A stretch of DNA of 64,000 bases from Hericium rajendrae. Lineage: Eukaryota > Basidiomycota > Agaricomycetes > Russulales > Hericiaceae. The translations under genes were made by a program, and so were the position numbers. Where the stretch lies: contig CM065892.1 of the NCBI GenBank assembly GCA_033439255.1, positions 372,001-436,000 of the forward strand, read 5' to 3'. The notes beneath the pieces are model-generated. The model made no database searches. It saw only the letters and a list, made by a program, of their open reading frames with translations, and was not told where the DNA came from. Position 1 is the first letter of the stretch. Each line of letters opens with the position of its first letter. Positions 23,531 through 36,120 of this stretch are shown piece by piece.

Positions 23531-25978
23531 ATGACAGATATTCGAGTCGGTATCCTCACAGGTGCGTTCATTCGGGCGTCTGGAGTGCTCTCATCCAGCG
23601 CCGACACTCAAGGGCGCGCTCTCCACCGCAGTAAGCGACACAGCGTCGCGCGATGCAGCCGCCGACGCGTCCGGGCCCGCAATCTTGGAGATCCTGCTCG
23701 GTCGCGGAGGCTTCGACGTGCGGCAGCTGCGGATCGTCGCGGACGAGCCGGCCGACATCCAGAATGCTATATTCAGTTGGACTACAGACTCTAAAGTCGA
23801 CTTCGTTGTCACCACTGGCGGCACGGGCTTCGGGCTGCGCGATAGGACACCCGAGGTACGTGGGCCCGTTGTTCGACGGTGGTTACGCTCATCGCATGCA
23901 GGCGATAGGGGAACTCATCGAGCGCCCCGCTCCGGGCCTCGTGCACTTGCTCCTGAGCGCGTCGCTCCAGCATACGCCCCTCGCGGCGCTCTCGCGCCCG
24001 GTCGCGGGGACCATTAAGGACACGCTCGTGGTCACGTTGCCCGGGAGCGTCCGTGCGGTGCGCGAGAACATGGATGCGCTGCTCGCGGGCGGCGTCGTCC
24101 AGCACGCGGTCGAGCTCCTGCGCGGCGGCTCGGGCAGCGCGGTCCACGCGACGCTCGCTGCGTCCGCCGGGGAGCAGCAGCAGTCCGCACGGCTTCAGCA
24201 CACCCACCACAACGTACGCATGCACCCGCTTCACCACGTTCACCACGACCACGCGCACGCCGCCCTGCCGCTGCCCACGATTCTGTCACACGACCTCGCC
24301 CAGTCTGGTGAGCCCACCCACGTACTCGCGCGGCTATGCTGACGGCGCGCGCAGCGGCGGCGCGGCACCGCATCTCGCCGTACCCGCTGCTATCCTTCCA
24401 GGAGGCGATGGATGCAATCATGCAGCATGTCCAGCCCCTGCCCGTGGAGAGACGGCCGGTGCGTGCTTTCGTTTCGCGGGTGCCAGATGGACTGAGAATG
24501 CTCGTAATAGGTAAGTGCAGCGCTGAAGGGATACGTTCTGGCGGAGGACGTCTATGCAACGCAGGACGTTCCGTCGTTGCCGACGACTAATGTAGACGGG
24601 TACGCCGTGCGATGTATGCCGTCTTCCTGACACAGCGCGCAGAGCATTCACATTTTTGTTTAGCGACGGACAAGCCAGGGGTATATAAAGTAGTCACACC
24701 TTCGACACATCGGACGTCAGATCCACTCCCTGAAGGCACCATCTACCGCATCAACACCGGTGCCCCACTGCCCCGCGACGCAGATGCCGTCATCATGGTC
24801 GAAGACACGCGCCTCGTCTCGTCGCTCAAGGACGCCCATGGCCATGACGTCGAAGAGAACGAGGTGGAGCTCTTAGTGTCCGTACCAGCGGTGGAGAACA
24901 TCCGCGCGCCGGGCTCAGACATCAAGCAGGGCGCACTCGCGCTGCACAAGGGCGAGGTCCTGCGGGGCCTGGGCGGAGAGATTGGCACGCTCGTGTTCGT
25001 CGGACGTAGGCAGGTGAGCTGCGCGCTGCTTCTTCGGTTGTTCATGTCGCTGATGCCTCTTCCCCCACCTAGGTGGAGGTGATACGCAAGCCAATCGTGG
25101 GGATCTTGAGTACTGGAAATGAGCTGCTGGATATTGCGGATCCATCTCCGCAGGGTAGGGAGGGCTGGGGAGGGATCTGGGACACGAACCGCCCTTCGCT
25201 GCAAGCCGCGCTTGAAGGCCTGGGCTACGAAGTCCGCGACCTCGGTATCGTCTCGGATCAGTGTGTCCCACCGCAGTCTCTGCCCACACATCCATACTCA
25301 CCCAATAAACAAAAACAGGGTCGACGCGCACGTCGCAAAAATCAGGCAGGGCCTAACGTGCGACATCCTCCTCACGACGGGCGGAACCTCGATGGGCGCA
25401 AGCGACCTGCTGAAACCCGTCATCGAGCGGCACTTTGGCGGCACGATCCACGTCGGGCGCGTCAAGATCAAGCCCGGCAAACCGACGACGTTCGCGACGA
25501 TCCCCGGCGCGGGTGGCCGCACCACGCCGCTCTTCGCGCTGCCAGGCAACCCCGCGTCCGCGCTGGTGACGTTCCACGTGTTCGTCGTCCCTGTGTTGCG
25601 GACATTGGGTGGATGGCCGGCGCGCGCCCGCCAGTATCCCCGCGTCGCTGTGAAGGTGCGTGCGTTCAGCTCACCTGAGATATGCGTGCTCAAGACTGCT
25701 TATAGCTGCATCAATCTATGCGGCTCGACCCGCGCGTTGAGTTCCATCGGGTCGTGATTCGCGCGGGGAGCGAGGGCTTGGGGGCTTTCAGCACTGGCGG
25801 GCAGCGCTCGAGCAGGGTGGCCAGTCTGAGTGGCGCGAATGGGCTGGTGGTCCTTCCGATGCTGGAGGAAGGCCGTCCCGATATATTGGAGGCTGGGTCG
25901 CAGGTCGAGGCTATGGTTATTGGGGAAATCGAAATGTACGAGACTTACGAGCCCGATCTGTATAGCACTGCTTTGTGA
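23531..25978 (+). CDS. CNX1: molybdopterin adenylyltransferase / molybdenum insertase fusion (gephyrin/Cnx1 type)
   Basis: Nine exons (23531-23561, 23632-23855, 23902-24307, 24355-24458, 24511-24613, 24664-25013, 25073-25260, 25319-25655, 25706-25978) give 671 residues. The N-terminal MogA-like G domain adenylylates molybdopterin: VGILTVSDTASRD, VVTTGGTGFGLRDRTPE and the PGL/LPGSVRAVREN region are visible. A His-rich linker (HTHHNVRMHPLHHVHHDHAH) joins it to the MoeA-like E domain, which inserts molybdate: TTNVDGYAVR, RINTGAPLP, GILSTGNEL, LLTTGGTSMGASD and the signature LPGNPASALVTFHVF. Domain order G then E matches gephyrin and fungal CnxE rather than plant Cnx1 (E then G). Molybdenum cofactor serves nitrate reductase, sulfite oxidase and xanthine dehydrogenase. 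It is convergent with SPC19, 107 bp away. Confidence 0.93.
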
Positions 25979-26085
25979 GTGCATTGTTGTGTAGATGTCT
26001 TGCTTCCTGTTGTAACTGCCTGATGTACATTGATCCGTCCATGTATTGGTACATACTGAAATGGCATTGTTGTAAAATAGTCCAT

Positions 26086-26851
26086 TCATCGCTTCTGCTT
26101 TGCCTCCTACATCGGCAGCGTTAGTTCTGACTAGTGTCGAGACATGTGAGGAAAGGCTCACCAACGCCAAGACCTCCGACTCGAGCTGCCTGAGCTCTTC
26201 CTCCAATCGCTCTCGCTGCTTAACCAGCAGCTGAAGACGCCGACTCTCAAGTTTGTTCGTGGCCGTCGTACCGGTGGCGGGTCGGGACGGGGGCCTCGAC
26301 TGCACCGCTTCGACCTGGAACCATATTCAACGAAGTGAAACCAAACGAGCGCGAGCAAGCTTACCTTGGTCTGCAAAACGCTTTCCTTCTTCAGCAGCGC
26401 CTTCAGCCCTTTCTCCGCGCGCAAAACGAGCTCGGTAATTTGCGGCTCGATCTCTTCGCTCAGGTCGGACTTATATTTCCGCACGGTTCCTTCATTGACA
26501 AGCAGGAAGACCTGCACTCTCGTCAGCAAGGCCTCTCCTTTCACAACCAAGACAAAACACGCACCCGCTGATTGTCCAGAATCCTTGTCATCCGCGGCAG
26601 GTCGAACGTTCCGTTCCGCAATAGCTGCTGCGCCTCGTACGCCTGTGCAAACATGTCATGTGGAGAGCATCGCACATAGGCAAAGAGCGCACTTCTTCGC
26701 AGCAGTCCTCCATCGCCAGCACGCATTCGCGCAGGTTGGGGCTGCAGACCGTCTGCACGTCGCTGCGGTACAGCTCCGCGCCTCCGGGGAAGATTGACTC
26801 GCGCGGCCGCGGCCGCACAGAAAGCCTCGAGACCCTCGGCGCATGCGACAT
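26086..26851 (-). CDS. SPC19: DASH/Dam1 complex subunit Spc19
   Basis: Five exons (26851-26693, 26642-26565, 26511-26365, 26314-26162, 26106-26086) give 185 residues, the usual Spc19 size. The DASH complex forms rings on kinetochore microtubules and couples chromosomes to dynamic plus ends. Recognisable blocks are the N-terminal LRECVLAMEDCCEEAYEAQ, then TRILDNQRVFLLVNEGTVRKY, EIEPQITELVLRAEKGLKAL, and a C-terminal coiled coil rich in Leu, Glu and Arg (LQLLVKQRERLEEELRQLE). The last coding exon is only seven codons (EAKQKR and stop), entered through an intron with GTGAGC and CTAAC signals; without it the frame would run on antisense to CNX1. Confidence 0.88.
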
Positions 26852-27592
26852 CCCGTCTATCTGCTCAGAACAACGCTGAAAGTGGTCCAAACGCGAACAC
26901 TGAACAGCGCCGGCGCGACGCGTCGGTGGCACACGGCCACATGACTCGGCGATAACATTTCCAACTCCGCCCACAGCCTATAAAATTGCACGCCCCGCCT
27001 CTCCTTCCCTCCAGTGTCCGCCCACCTCCCGACCCGTCCGCTCGCGCGCAGAGGCAACTCTGAGTGACGGCCATCGCGGTGGCGGAGCGAAGGCGTCCCT
27101 CGGGGCGCTCACAAGAGCGAGCGCCGCCGCCGCTCGCCCCCGCTCGTCCTGCCGGCTGAGTCCACCGCGAGGTGTCGACTCGTCGGTGGGCGGGGGGCTT
27201 GAGCTGCGTGCGGCGCGGCGTCATATTCCTGTACTTGCCGTATTGCCCTCTCGGGGGCGGCTACTATGTGGCGATGACGGTTTGGTGAAACCATGACGAT
27301 GACATTTTTGTCTGCCCTTGCGCATTTTCTGATTTATTAGTAGTCTTGAAATGCGATTTCTCTGCCCTTGCACTTCCCGCCGCCGATTGACATGTTGTGA
27401 ACAAGAACATCTGGTCGACACCTCAAATTGTCCTCGCCGTCATCTCTCTCGTCACCGAAGAACGCAAGTATGCCCAGTGCCGGGCGACTTGTCTACCTGT
27501 GTCCTGCATTACCCCATGACAGATTCTATATACCATCCATCATGCCCTCCATCCAATATAAATACCAACAAGCTATATCACACCCACCCACA
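26852..27592. other. spacer: SPC19 promoter and KEX1 3' region
   Basis: The sequence is GC-rich near SPC19 and more AT-rich towards KEX1. No gene or repeat is seen. Open stretches here are shadows without splice or start support. Confidence 0.5.
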
Positions 27593-30044
27593 TCACCGCC
27601 CCCGTCCATCTGGACTTTTACTCTCATCATCGCTATCGCCTACGTCGAAAATCGCCTGCGCCTCCTCCGCAAACACGCGCTCCGCGTCCAACGCGCGCTC
27701 CTTGCCCTTTCGCCCGCGCGGCCCGCCGTTTTCGCGCGTGCTCCGCGTCAGCGGGATGCTCTCCTCCTCGTCGTTCGCTGCGAGCGGGAGCCCGCGCAGC
27801 AGGCGCCGCCGGCGCATGCGGCACCACAGGAAGGCCCCGATCGCGAGCGCGGCGATGAGCAGGATCAGCGCCGCCGAGCCTGCGTTGTAGTACGCTGTCC
27901 GTCGGCGCGTCAGAAAGAGATGAAAGAGGAGAATGAGAGTGCGACGCACCCTCCCACATCGCCTTGTTCTGCTCGGGCGTCTTAGTGGGCGCGGCGGGAC
28001 CCGCGGGCACGGCGTCGTCGAACGCGGGCTTGGCCGCGCCGCCGACGCTGCTCGGGATGCGCGCGGAGCCATCCGTGATCGCGGAGAAGTTCATGCCCAT
28101 GAAGCGCAGGATCATGTCGTGCGAGACGTGCGGGACGTCGAAGCCGACCATGTGCGACGCGTTGAAGACCTGTGCTGCTCGTCAGTGCGTTCGGTAAAGA
28201 GAGGGAGAGGAGGTCGCGCGCCTTGGCGTAGGTGAGGTTGCGCGAGGAGACCCATGTGCCGGCGGGCTGGTCGTCGACTGTCCAGGTCTGCGTCTCGACT
28301 TCCTGTGCGTCGGTCAGTCTCGGACAGGCGCGGGACGAGCAGAATGATGCTTACTCCCAAGCCTGTCTCCCCGTTCCACGTCATCGCCTGGATCATGGCC
28401 TCCTGCCCGACGTAGTTGCAGATGTAGTCCTGATCGCCCGCGAAGATGAGCACCTGTATCTTCTCGAGTATTTGCGGCATGAGCGTGATGGCCGACGGTG
28501 AGTTGTTCAGCCAGAGTTCTCTGGAAATTCGGTTCTGGCATTCGGTCCAGGCCTCCGACTTTGCCTGTGCGTTGAGGGCGCTCTTCACGTCCGGTCGCTG
28601 TGGGATTTTGAGTGAGCAGAACAAACAGGGCTTGAGATGGAGCGTACACGCAAGTATGTGGTGACGTTTGCGAGGTCTGGAGGCCAGTTCATCCCGCAGG
28701 CAGGGTCGATGTCGTCCAGTCGCACATCGTAGACATTAAGGCAAACCTTTTGGCCATTGACCCTGAGATTGATTCAGTGTACGGCCTAACGAAGGGACGA
28801 AGCTGCTCACTCGCGATCTCGCACGCTGGACACGACGCCCATGATGTTTTCGCATATATCCACCCGGACAGGTTCACCCTCGATCTTTTTGAGCTCGTTC
28901 TCGCAGGTCTCGATGGCACTCTTGCCCTTGTTGTAATACTATAATCGCGTCAGCCAGCCACTTGCGAGCTAGGAAAGGCTCGACGGACCTCTGATCCCTC
29001 CTCGACGATGCCATGTTTGATGGCGTATTCAAGGAAGGCAGGATACTGCCTGCGCGCATCTATCCATCCGTTGCCGATAGCTGCGCCGCGGAGATTGATA
29101 CCGAGCGATGCGCTTAAAATGGCGTCCGCTGCATCTTGTTGTGAATGCTTTTCGGTAGATGCGCAGTGACGTGACGTACCGAAGTAGGGAATGTATTGCC
29201 CGGCAAAGCTCTCGCCTCCGATATAGGTCTGCAGTTAAGCACGTCAGAGAAAGGCGCGTGGACGACGAAAGTGGTCCGTACATCCATGGGCTGGTACTCA
29301 GGGAATACGCGGTAAAAGTTGCGGAGGAACTCGATGAATTGGGTCGAGGCCTGTGTGCGGTCAGGAAACAGCGGACCGCACAAGATTGAGATGGACGTAC
29401 TTCTCCCAGTTCGTGGACATAGCGGTCTGTGCTGGTATAAGAGAAACCCGTACCAGCCGGCTGATCAACTGCACGACGCGTTCAAAGTGGTGGACTCTAT
29501 CATAAGGGCGAGAGGACGCACTGTAGATGATGGTGGTATACTCTTCCCAGCCTCCTTCGATCGTTCGCAGACCACCCTGCCCATCCACGCGCCATGGACC
29601 CACTTCCATCATGAGACCGTCGAACGACGAGCATCCTGGACCTCCCTGCAGTTCCACATTAGTAAGGCGGGGATGCTGATATGGTTCAAGCGCCTACATT
29701 GAACCAGAACAGTATGCGCTCTCTGTCCGCTGTGCGACGCGCCTTGATGAGCACAAAATACAGGTGTGAAGTAACAGTGGTATCGGGGAGAGTTGCAGCC
29801 TGTGGGTCGGCAGAGAGGTGTCCGGCGTATATGTGCAATGGGTGCGTGTCATCTTGATGGAGGTCGGGAAGGTTGTGGACGTAGAAGGAGGCCGCTGAAG
29901 GGACTACACGAGCCAATAAGGTCAGCAAAATGTGAGGTAGATAATAGTAGACCTACTATCGGTTGGTGCAGTTCGCACAGATAGCGCATGCAGGGCCAAG
30001 AGAAGGGAGGCCGTGAGGAAATTCCTCCAGAAAGTGAGACGCAT
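27593..30044 (-). CDS. KEX1: pheromone-processing carboxypeptidase Kex1
   Basis: I rebuild 13 exons from 30044 to 27593, giving 610 residues. Kex1 is a Golgi serine carboxypeptidase (peptidase family S10) that trims C-terminal Lys and Arg from peptides such as pheromone precursors. A signal peptide ([15 protein letters not shown]) starts the protein. The oxyanion/active-site block [10 protein letters not shown], the [11 protein letters not shown] motif, the nucleophile Ser in GESFAGQY, the catalytic Asp in LIFAGDQDY and the catalytic His in NASHMVGFD are all present. A single transmembrane segment follows ([19 protein letters not shown]), then a basic RMRRRR stop and an acidic cytosolic tail with EEEESIP-like sequence, which fits Golgi retention signals. 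One intron (starting 28221) has a GC instead of GT donor. It is divergent from the ER thioredoxin-like gene. Confidence 0.95.
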
Positions 30045-30407
30045 GCTGGTCAGTACACCTTGGCACGACGCGCTGGTATCGTGAGCACCCCGCCTATTGC
30101 AGCACAAGCAATCAGTTATGCTGCAACAAACACGGGAACAAACCACTAACGAGCAGACGGTTGAGCACCGAACAGTACTAGTGAGATGGCGACGACGGAC
30201 TGCAGACGGGCGGGGCTGACCGGTCTACAGATATTGTAGCAGTGCTGTCCGGGGGCCCAATGCGGGACGTGTTCTGGTGGCCGAGGGCCTGCTGCCGCTA
30301 TCATGCCAGGCACGCAGACGCACACGACCCCAGACGCTCAACAACAAAATGGCGAACACAATTGCGCATCCCACACGTCCAGATAACGACTCTTGTCCAC
30401 GACCGCC

Positions 30408-31594
30408 ATGAAGTTTTCGCCGTTGCTCGCCGCCGCCGTCGCGCTCGCCGTGCCCTGTAGTGCTCAGTACTTCTCGGAGGGGTGGAAGCCAGGCCAGCCC
30501 GTTCCATCCGCGACGCCGTCTCCAGTCTTCTTCGACCCCGCAAACCCGCCCTCGCCCCCATCGCAGAGCGCGCCGAAGTCGACTCCGTTCAGCTTTACGG
30601 GCCTGTTCTCGTCGGGGCCCGTCGCAGACCTCTTGGGACGCGCAGGCATCAATGTCACGCAGAGCCTGCAGGCTTTCCAGAACGCGTCGTCCCAGAGCCT
30701 CTGGGATGAGCGGATACCACTCATTCACGACGACAACTACGAGGACGTCATTGTGAACGAGGAGCTCACCGAGCAGGAGGAAAAAGACCGGGTCTGGTTC
30801 CTCTGCATGTGCGTGTTTTCCTGGGCTGTCCTGGTCCACCTCGACGCGTGTTCATTTCTTTTCTGCAGTACTGTCACCGCCGCCCAGCCAAGCGGCCTCT
30901 CATCATTCGTCGACTCCCAGTTCGATGCAGCCTACAATATCACGCAGCTAGAGAATGACATGCCTAACGTCCGATGGGGCCGCATCGACTACATTAACGT
31001 CACGGAGATCACCACCCGATGGGGCGTCTGGCAGTAGGTGTCCCCCGAATCGGGCAATCCATATCTTGCTGATGCACTTTCCGTCAGAGCACCCATACTG
31101 GTGGTATTGACAGATAGAGGGCAGACTTTGCGCTTCTATCGCGCTGCCAAACTCCAGATCAAGCCTGAATCCTTGCGTCAATTCATCAAGGGCCAATTTT
31201 ACCTGAAAACCGCACCATGGCAGTCCTCCTTCGGCCCAGGTGGTAAAAGGTAATTCAAAGTCACCATAAGCATAGTTCACGTGCTAATGGAGATGAATCC
31301 AGAGAATTTGTGTTGCGGTACTTTGCGATCGTACTGAGAAAGATCTACGATGTCACGTCTACCCTCCCGCGCTGGGTCCTCTACATCGTGACTGGGTCGG
31401 TCGGCAGCCTCGTGGTAAATATGCTGCATAGCAGGACCGCTCAAAGCCAGGCTACGTCTCAGAAGAAGGCCCAGGCTACCGCACCTACGCCGGGCCCTTC
31501 GGCGGCAGCAAACACGTCTGCAGCGTCCGGGGCGAGCCCCGCAAAGGGTAACAAACCACCCGCTCGCAATCGCGGGAAGAAAGAAAAGAATTAG
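30408..31594 (+). CDS. ER thioredoxin-like membrane protein
   Basis: Four exons (30408-30808, 30869-31033, 31088-31249, 31303-31594) give 339 residues. A clear signal peptide (MKFSPLLAAAVALAVPCSAQ) is followed by a Pro-rich segment, an acidic linker and a thioredoxin-like fold: VWFLCITVTAAQPSGLSSFVDSQF as the beta-alpha unit, VRWGRIDYINVTEITTRWGV, then the cis-Pro loop APILVVLTDRGQTLRFYR. There is no CxxC, so it is not a classical disulfide isomerase. A membrane segment near residue 270 (WVLYIVTGSVGSLVVNML) and a Lys/Arg-rich end (NRGKKEKN) suggest an ER type I protein. Four NxS/T sites are visible. The precise role is unknown; it may be a chaperone or quality-control factor. Confidence 0.8.
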
Positions 31595-31725
31595 GATACA
31601 CATGCGGCTGTAGCACGAAGATTTGGGTTCGAGGCGGTCATGTCCCTACGAAGCTCATTATTTCTAATTATCTAGTACCATCTATCTTGTGTAATACCAC
31701 CGAGCCCGAGCATACCACACAGACC

Positions 31726-32623
31726 TTACACAAAATCCGTTCCCGCGTCCACCTGCATCCACCCCTCAAACGCCTCCACAAGCCCCCTCCACCACCCCCC
31801 ATCCGCGCGCATAATCTCATCCCATTCCGCCGACTCGGCCCCATGCACGGCCTTCACCAAGAGTACATGCGCAACGAGCACGAGGTCCGCAAACACCGGC
31901 TCCGCGCCGCCGACGAACGCGCCGTCTTCCCCGCCCTCGGCGATCCAGCCGCGCACGGCGCTGAAGCCCGCGAGCGCGCACGCCCAGCACGCCTCGCGCG
32001 CGGCGCCCGGCGGCGCGATGTCCTCCATGCGCATCCCGAGCTCGGACTCGCGCGCGCGCCGGAAGTACGCCGCGCTGGGCGCGCTGAGGATGCCGAGCGT
32101 CTTGAGCGCGAGCGTCGGCCACAGGTGCGGCATCATCACCTGCCGTCGCGCGGTCAGTTCCACGAGTCCCTGGCGTAGATACGCTGAGGAGGGGAGCCAC
32201 CTTCTCCATGAATGCGTCGTTGAATGCGGCCTGCAACGCGCCTGCGCCGCGCGGGACGAGGCGCGGTCCTGCGGGGTACGTCCTATCGAGGTATTGCGCG
32301 ATCGCGAATGATTCCGCGACGATGACGCCTGTGTTTGGGTCCGTGATCACGGGGAGGGTGTACATCGGCGCGCCATCTGCAGTCGTGCGTGTAGGCGGCG
32401 CGCCGAGCTGCGTGCAGCAGCGCGCGATGTCCGGGTACTCGACCCAGACGGTGCGGTAGGGGATGCGCTTGATGTTGAGTGCGAAGCTGCGGGGTGTTTG
32501 TAAGTGGGCGGGCGAAGGGGGATGGGGAGAAGCGTACCGCGCTTTCCAGGGATTGGGGGTCCATGCTTTTTGTGGGAGGGTGCTGGGGATGTCGTAGAGC
32601 ACGAGGGGTTGGAGTTCAGCCAT
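31726..32623 (-). CDS. glutathione S-transferase (UstS/FuA-like)
   Basis: Three exons (32623-32538, 32486-32201, 32139-31726) give 261 residues. The thioredoxin-like N domain starts LVLYDIPSTLPQKAWTPNPWKARFALN, a pattern typical of fungal UstS/FuA-class transferases where the Ser near PST replaces the usual catalytic Tyr, Ser or Cys. The glutathione-binding motif ITDPNTGVIVAESFAIAQYL carries the expected Glu-Ser pair. The C-terminal domain is all-helical. This class detoxifies lignin-derived and other xenobiotic compounds in wood-decay fungi; the substrate is unknown here. For the second intron I chose the GTGGCT donor at 32200 and the acceptor with an upstream CTGAC branch; a 31-bp alternative acceptor is too short. 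It is convergent with the thioredoxin-like gene. Confidence 0.85.
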
Positions 32624-32947
32624 GTTGGGAGCGCGCGCCTCAGTGTGTGTGCGGTTGGGTTCTTGTATGCAGCGTCGTCGTGAACTCCGTGCGCTTCGAA
32701 GGTTTAGGGGCGAGTGAACTCCGAGTGGAAGACATCAGCTGGGGGTGGGCGAAGGCCTCGAAGCTGGGTGAAGTGGATTCGTACGGGCGCTCGCTGCGGT
32801 CAGTGTGGGTCAGTATTATCACCTTGCCCCGCGTATCTTGTCAGAGAAAGAGACGGTCCAATGTGCCGGGCTTTACCATGGCGATCATGTATGGAGCAAA
32901 AACCCAAGATAACATAAGTTAAGAAGCACGACAGACACTATGTGGAA
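32624..32947. other. GST promoter and CSN12 3' region
   Basis: This 324-bp spacer shows no TATA box or repeat. Confidence 0.45.
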
Positions 32948-34667
32948 TCAGTACAGAGCAAACGGCGTCGGACGGTCAGCAAGGCGCGGGAAGGGGTTCG
33001 TGTTCGCGAGCACCACCATCTGCTTTTCGTGCGAGATGTACCCCCGCATATACCCCTTATAGATCATGTTCGCGACGAGACACTCCGCCTCCACCTCGGG
33101 CACGTCCATGCCTGATATCTTCAGCGCCGTGTGGAACAGCGAGATCGGCATGCGCGTGGGCTTCTGCGACGCGACCCATCTAAAATTAAAATCACACCAG
33201 CACCAGCATGAGCACGAAGGGGCTAGAGTGTGGGAGGAGGGGCGCACGTTTTGCGGAAGAGACAGCGGATGCAGAGCTCGCGCGCTTTCTCGAGGGTGAG
33301 CCACAGGTTCAGGTCGACGAGGCGCCGCTCCCAGTGGTCGAGCGCGGCGTCGAAGGCCTTGATGTCGCCGCGTTTTATCGTGTCGATGAAGGGCGTGTAC
33401 AGCTCGTCTAGCGCGGGGAAGCGCTCCAGCAGCTCGCGCGAGGGCATGTGGCCGCGAAGGATGCGGAGCGGGATCAAGTAGGTCAGTATCCGTCTGTCAA
33501 TGGTGAGTCTCAGCACACTCGAAGTCGACTGGGAGCGGCCTGCACGCACTCTCGGTTGTTCCGTGCCTCGATGTGACAGGTGTAAAATGCAAATGTCAGC
33601 TCCTGTTCAGACTGAGGATCCCGGTGAGCGAGGCTAGGGGCAAGTATGAGGGACGCTCACTTTCACGTAGTCTTCATTCAAGAAACTCAGCATCCCCAGG
33701 TAATACCTGTATGTGACCTTCCAATCACTCAGTGCTTGTGCATCGAGAACGAAGACGGCGCGTACTTGGTGGGCTTTAGGGTACTGGGACAGGGGCGGCA
33801 GGTCGGGCGTTCCTTCCAGGGCTCGCAAGATGCTTTTTGACAGAGATATTCGTCTGATCTATGGGAACAGTGTTAGAGGCTGACAACGGCAAGATAAACA
33901 TGGCGCGTACTCGGAAATAGCTCTTCATGATCAGCCCGACCACGAAGTATATGCCCCACTTTCGCGACATCTCGTACGACGATGATCTAGACCCATGTAG
34001 TGAGAATCACAAAGTCAGGGGGACAGAATAGGAATAGCGACGCACCTGTCTGTAATGCATAGTGAGAATGCTTTAGAGATAATCCTGGCTGCTTCTTCCA
34101 TGCACACATCCTTAGCGCCCTCGTCGCCAGAATGCACATCAGCCTGGACAGTAAGCGAAGTAAGCGCAGGTCTGCAGATCATCTCGTCTAAAGCTCACGT
34201 CGAAAGCCAGGTCCCGTAGGTTCATGAGGATGGCGAATAGCGTCGGCAAGGTCCATCCGTTGTGGTTCCCGAAATATCGTAAGAACAAACTGGTCGACGA
34301 GATGAGTGTTCGGACGCAGAGGAGTTATTCGGCGCGAACGTACTTCACCAATGTCGTATGTTCTTTGAACGCCTCCCTGGAACGCTTTTTGGCAACATGC
34401 GTGCATACCAAGACGTATTGAATCGCGATCTCGTCCCAAGGGCTCTCCAGGACACCCTCGTAACGCGATAGAGATTGACGCTACAAAGGAATGAGTAGAA
34501 TAGCAAACGACGCTAGAGACCGAACTGACTGATGGATTCCGAAACTCCTTCACCAGGTCCTTCGCGTGCGGACTCCCGAGCTTTACGAGGTATGCAAGAT
34601 CTCGGCCGTCTTCATCCCGCAAGGCAGTCCCGATCTTCTGGACGTACTGAGCAAAGGTCAACGGCAT
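32948..34667 (-). CDS. CSN12: PCI-domain protein Csn12 (THP1/TREX-2 related)
   Basis: Ten exons from 34667 to 32948 join in frame to 409 residues. The N-terminal two-thirds are helical repeats (RYEGVLESPWDEIAIQYVL, NLFLRYFGNHNGWTLPTLFA, MSRKWGIYFVVGLIMKSYFRVR-like). The conserved block YRYYLGMLSFLNEDYVKSEQELTFAFYTCH and RILTYLIPLRILRGHMPS lead into a PCI winged-helix domain (TRMPISLFHTALKISGMDVPEVEAECLVANMI). This order is diagnostic for the Csn12/Thp1/PCID2 family. Yeast Csn12 associates with the COP9 signalosome and with mRNA processing factors, so both nuclear roles are possible. The donor after HQ and the acceptor GATTGGAAG (AAG type) at 33718 are slightly unusual but keep the frame. It is divergent from the DsbA-like gene over 325 bp. 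Confidence 0.92.
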
Positions 34668-34992
34668 CGTGTCTTTTGCTCCGACTTGCGATGGCCCGAA
34701 TCAAATGAAGATAGCACAAGCGTGCAAGCCAAATGCTGCAGTATGGATATGACGCCCAGCAAGATAGTCGGTACAATAGCCGTGAGAAAATGAGCTCAGA
34801 TGATGTCGTTGCGCAGATCCCAGATGTCGAGCAAGCTGGTTGCGACAGATCGCGCGTCCCCGGGCCCACAGGTGGAATGGCGAGCGCAGGAACAGGAGCG
34901 GCCTTCGGCGGGCATGGATCGATATATAATCAGACATCCCTATCACCTTGAGCTCCAAGACATCCTTTCGTCCTACCACCATCATCCAAGCC

Positions 34993-35907
34993 ATGGCTCT
35001 CCAACCGTCTCTGCGTCCCCTCATCATCGCGGGCACATACGATGCACCCCACACGCTTGACATTTTCCGTATGTCCAAGGTCCCTTATACTGGCTGACAT
35101 TTTAAGTATCGCATCTCATCGTCATGATCAGTGGACTACGTGTGCCCTTTCAGGTAGCTCTACCATGGACGAGTGTATCTGAACGCGTCGCTGAGCGTGC
35201 TCCGTCCTAAACGTGATCAGTGCCAAATTGGCACTGGCCATCGACAGCGTCCTGAAGCCGCTCTTCGGTCCAGGCGGCCAATACGACGGCAAAGTGAAAG
35301 CCATCATCCGGCTCCAGGTCCAGCCCTGGCACGGCTCCTCCATCTTCACGCACGAGACTGCGCTCGCGGTACGACACGCACCTCAGCTCTCCGCGGCCTC
35401 CAAGTCTGATGCGTCCACAGGTCGCCCGCGTCGCCCCCGAGCAATTCTGGCCCTTCTCGCTCGCGGTACGTCCGCGTATATGCGTTCCCCGGCGCGCCTG
35501 ACATGTTCCCCAGCTCTTCAAGCGCCAGACGGAATTTTTCGACATCCCCGCGTCGACGCTCACTCCCATCCAGATCCGCGAGAAGCTGGCCGACCTCGCA
35601 GGTGGTGTCATCGGGCAGGATAAGGTCGCCGCAGTGAAGGACCTCTTGACGCTCAAGAGCACGCCCAACGGCGGCGTCGAGGTCACGGACGATCTGAAGT
35701 ACACCAGTCAGTCTCCTCTGTCGTGTACTGTATTTGCTAAAGCGACGTTGACGTTGACGCGCATATATCGCAGTCAAATTCTCCAGGCAGAACGGGATCC
35801 ACGTCTCGCCGACTGTGCTTTGGGATGGGATCATTGCTGGTGAGATCTCGAGCTCCTGGGGCCAGAAGGAGTGGACGGACTTCTTGGCCAAGAAGGTTAC
35901 GGTCTGA
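34993..35907 (+). CDS. DsbA-like thioredoxin-fold protein
   Basis: Six exons (34993-35068, 35132-35153, 35221-35368, 35421-35465, 35514-35706, 35774-35907) give 205 residues. The second exon is only 22 nt and encodes the redox-site region DYVCPFS. A CPFS motif instead of CxxC places it with DsbA/2-hydroxychromene isomerase-like thioredoxin folds that keep only the first Cys. A helical insertion follows (SVLKPLFGPGGQYDGKVKAIIRLQVQPWH), then FWPFSLALFKRQTEFFD and the cis-Pro strand VSPTVLWDGIIAGEISSSWG. It has no signal peptide. It may be a glutathione-linked oxidoreductase; the substrate is unknown. It is convergent with GatB. Confidence 0.8.
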
Positions 35908-36120
35908 AGACAAGACATGAAGAATGATGCATGTAGTATTAGTGGTGTCTTGCGATCGCAGAAGTCTAATGAACAAATGACCGAAAGAATGCTAATCGGC
36001 CTGGATTGTGAGATTGCGATGACCTCTGTAATGCTGAGGCGCCTCGCTGCTAAAGGCGCCTCGCAGGATAATTAAAAAATGGGACGCGAGCAGCGCACAG
36101 TCCCAACAAGGGAGCAACCA

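Noticed and set aside
32139-32201. 31-bp intron in the glutathione S-transferase gene
   Set aside because: It is too short for splicing; the 61-bp alternative has a proper branch site and keeps the frame.
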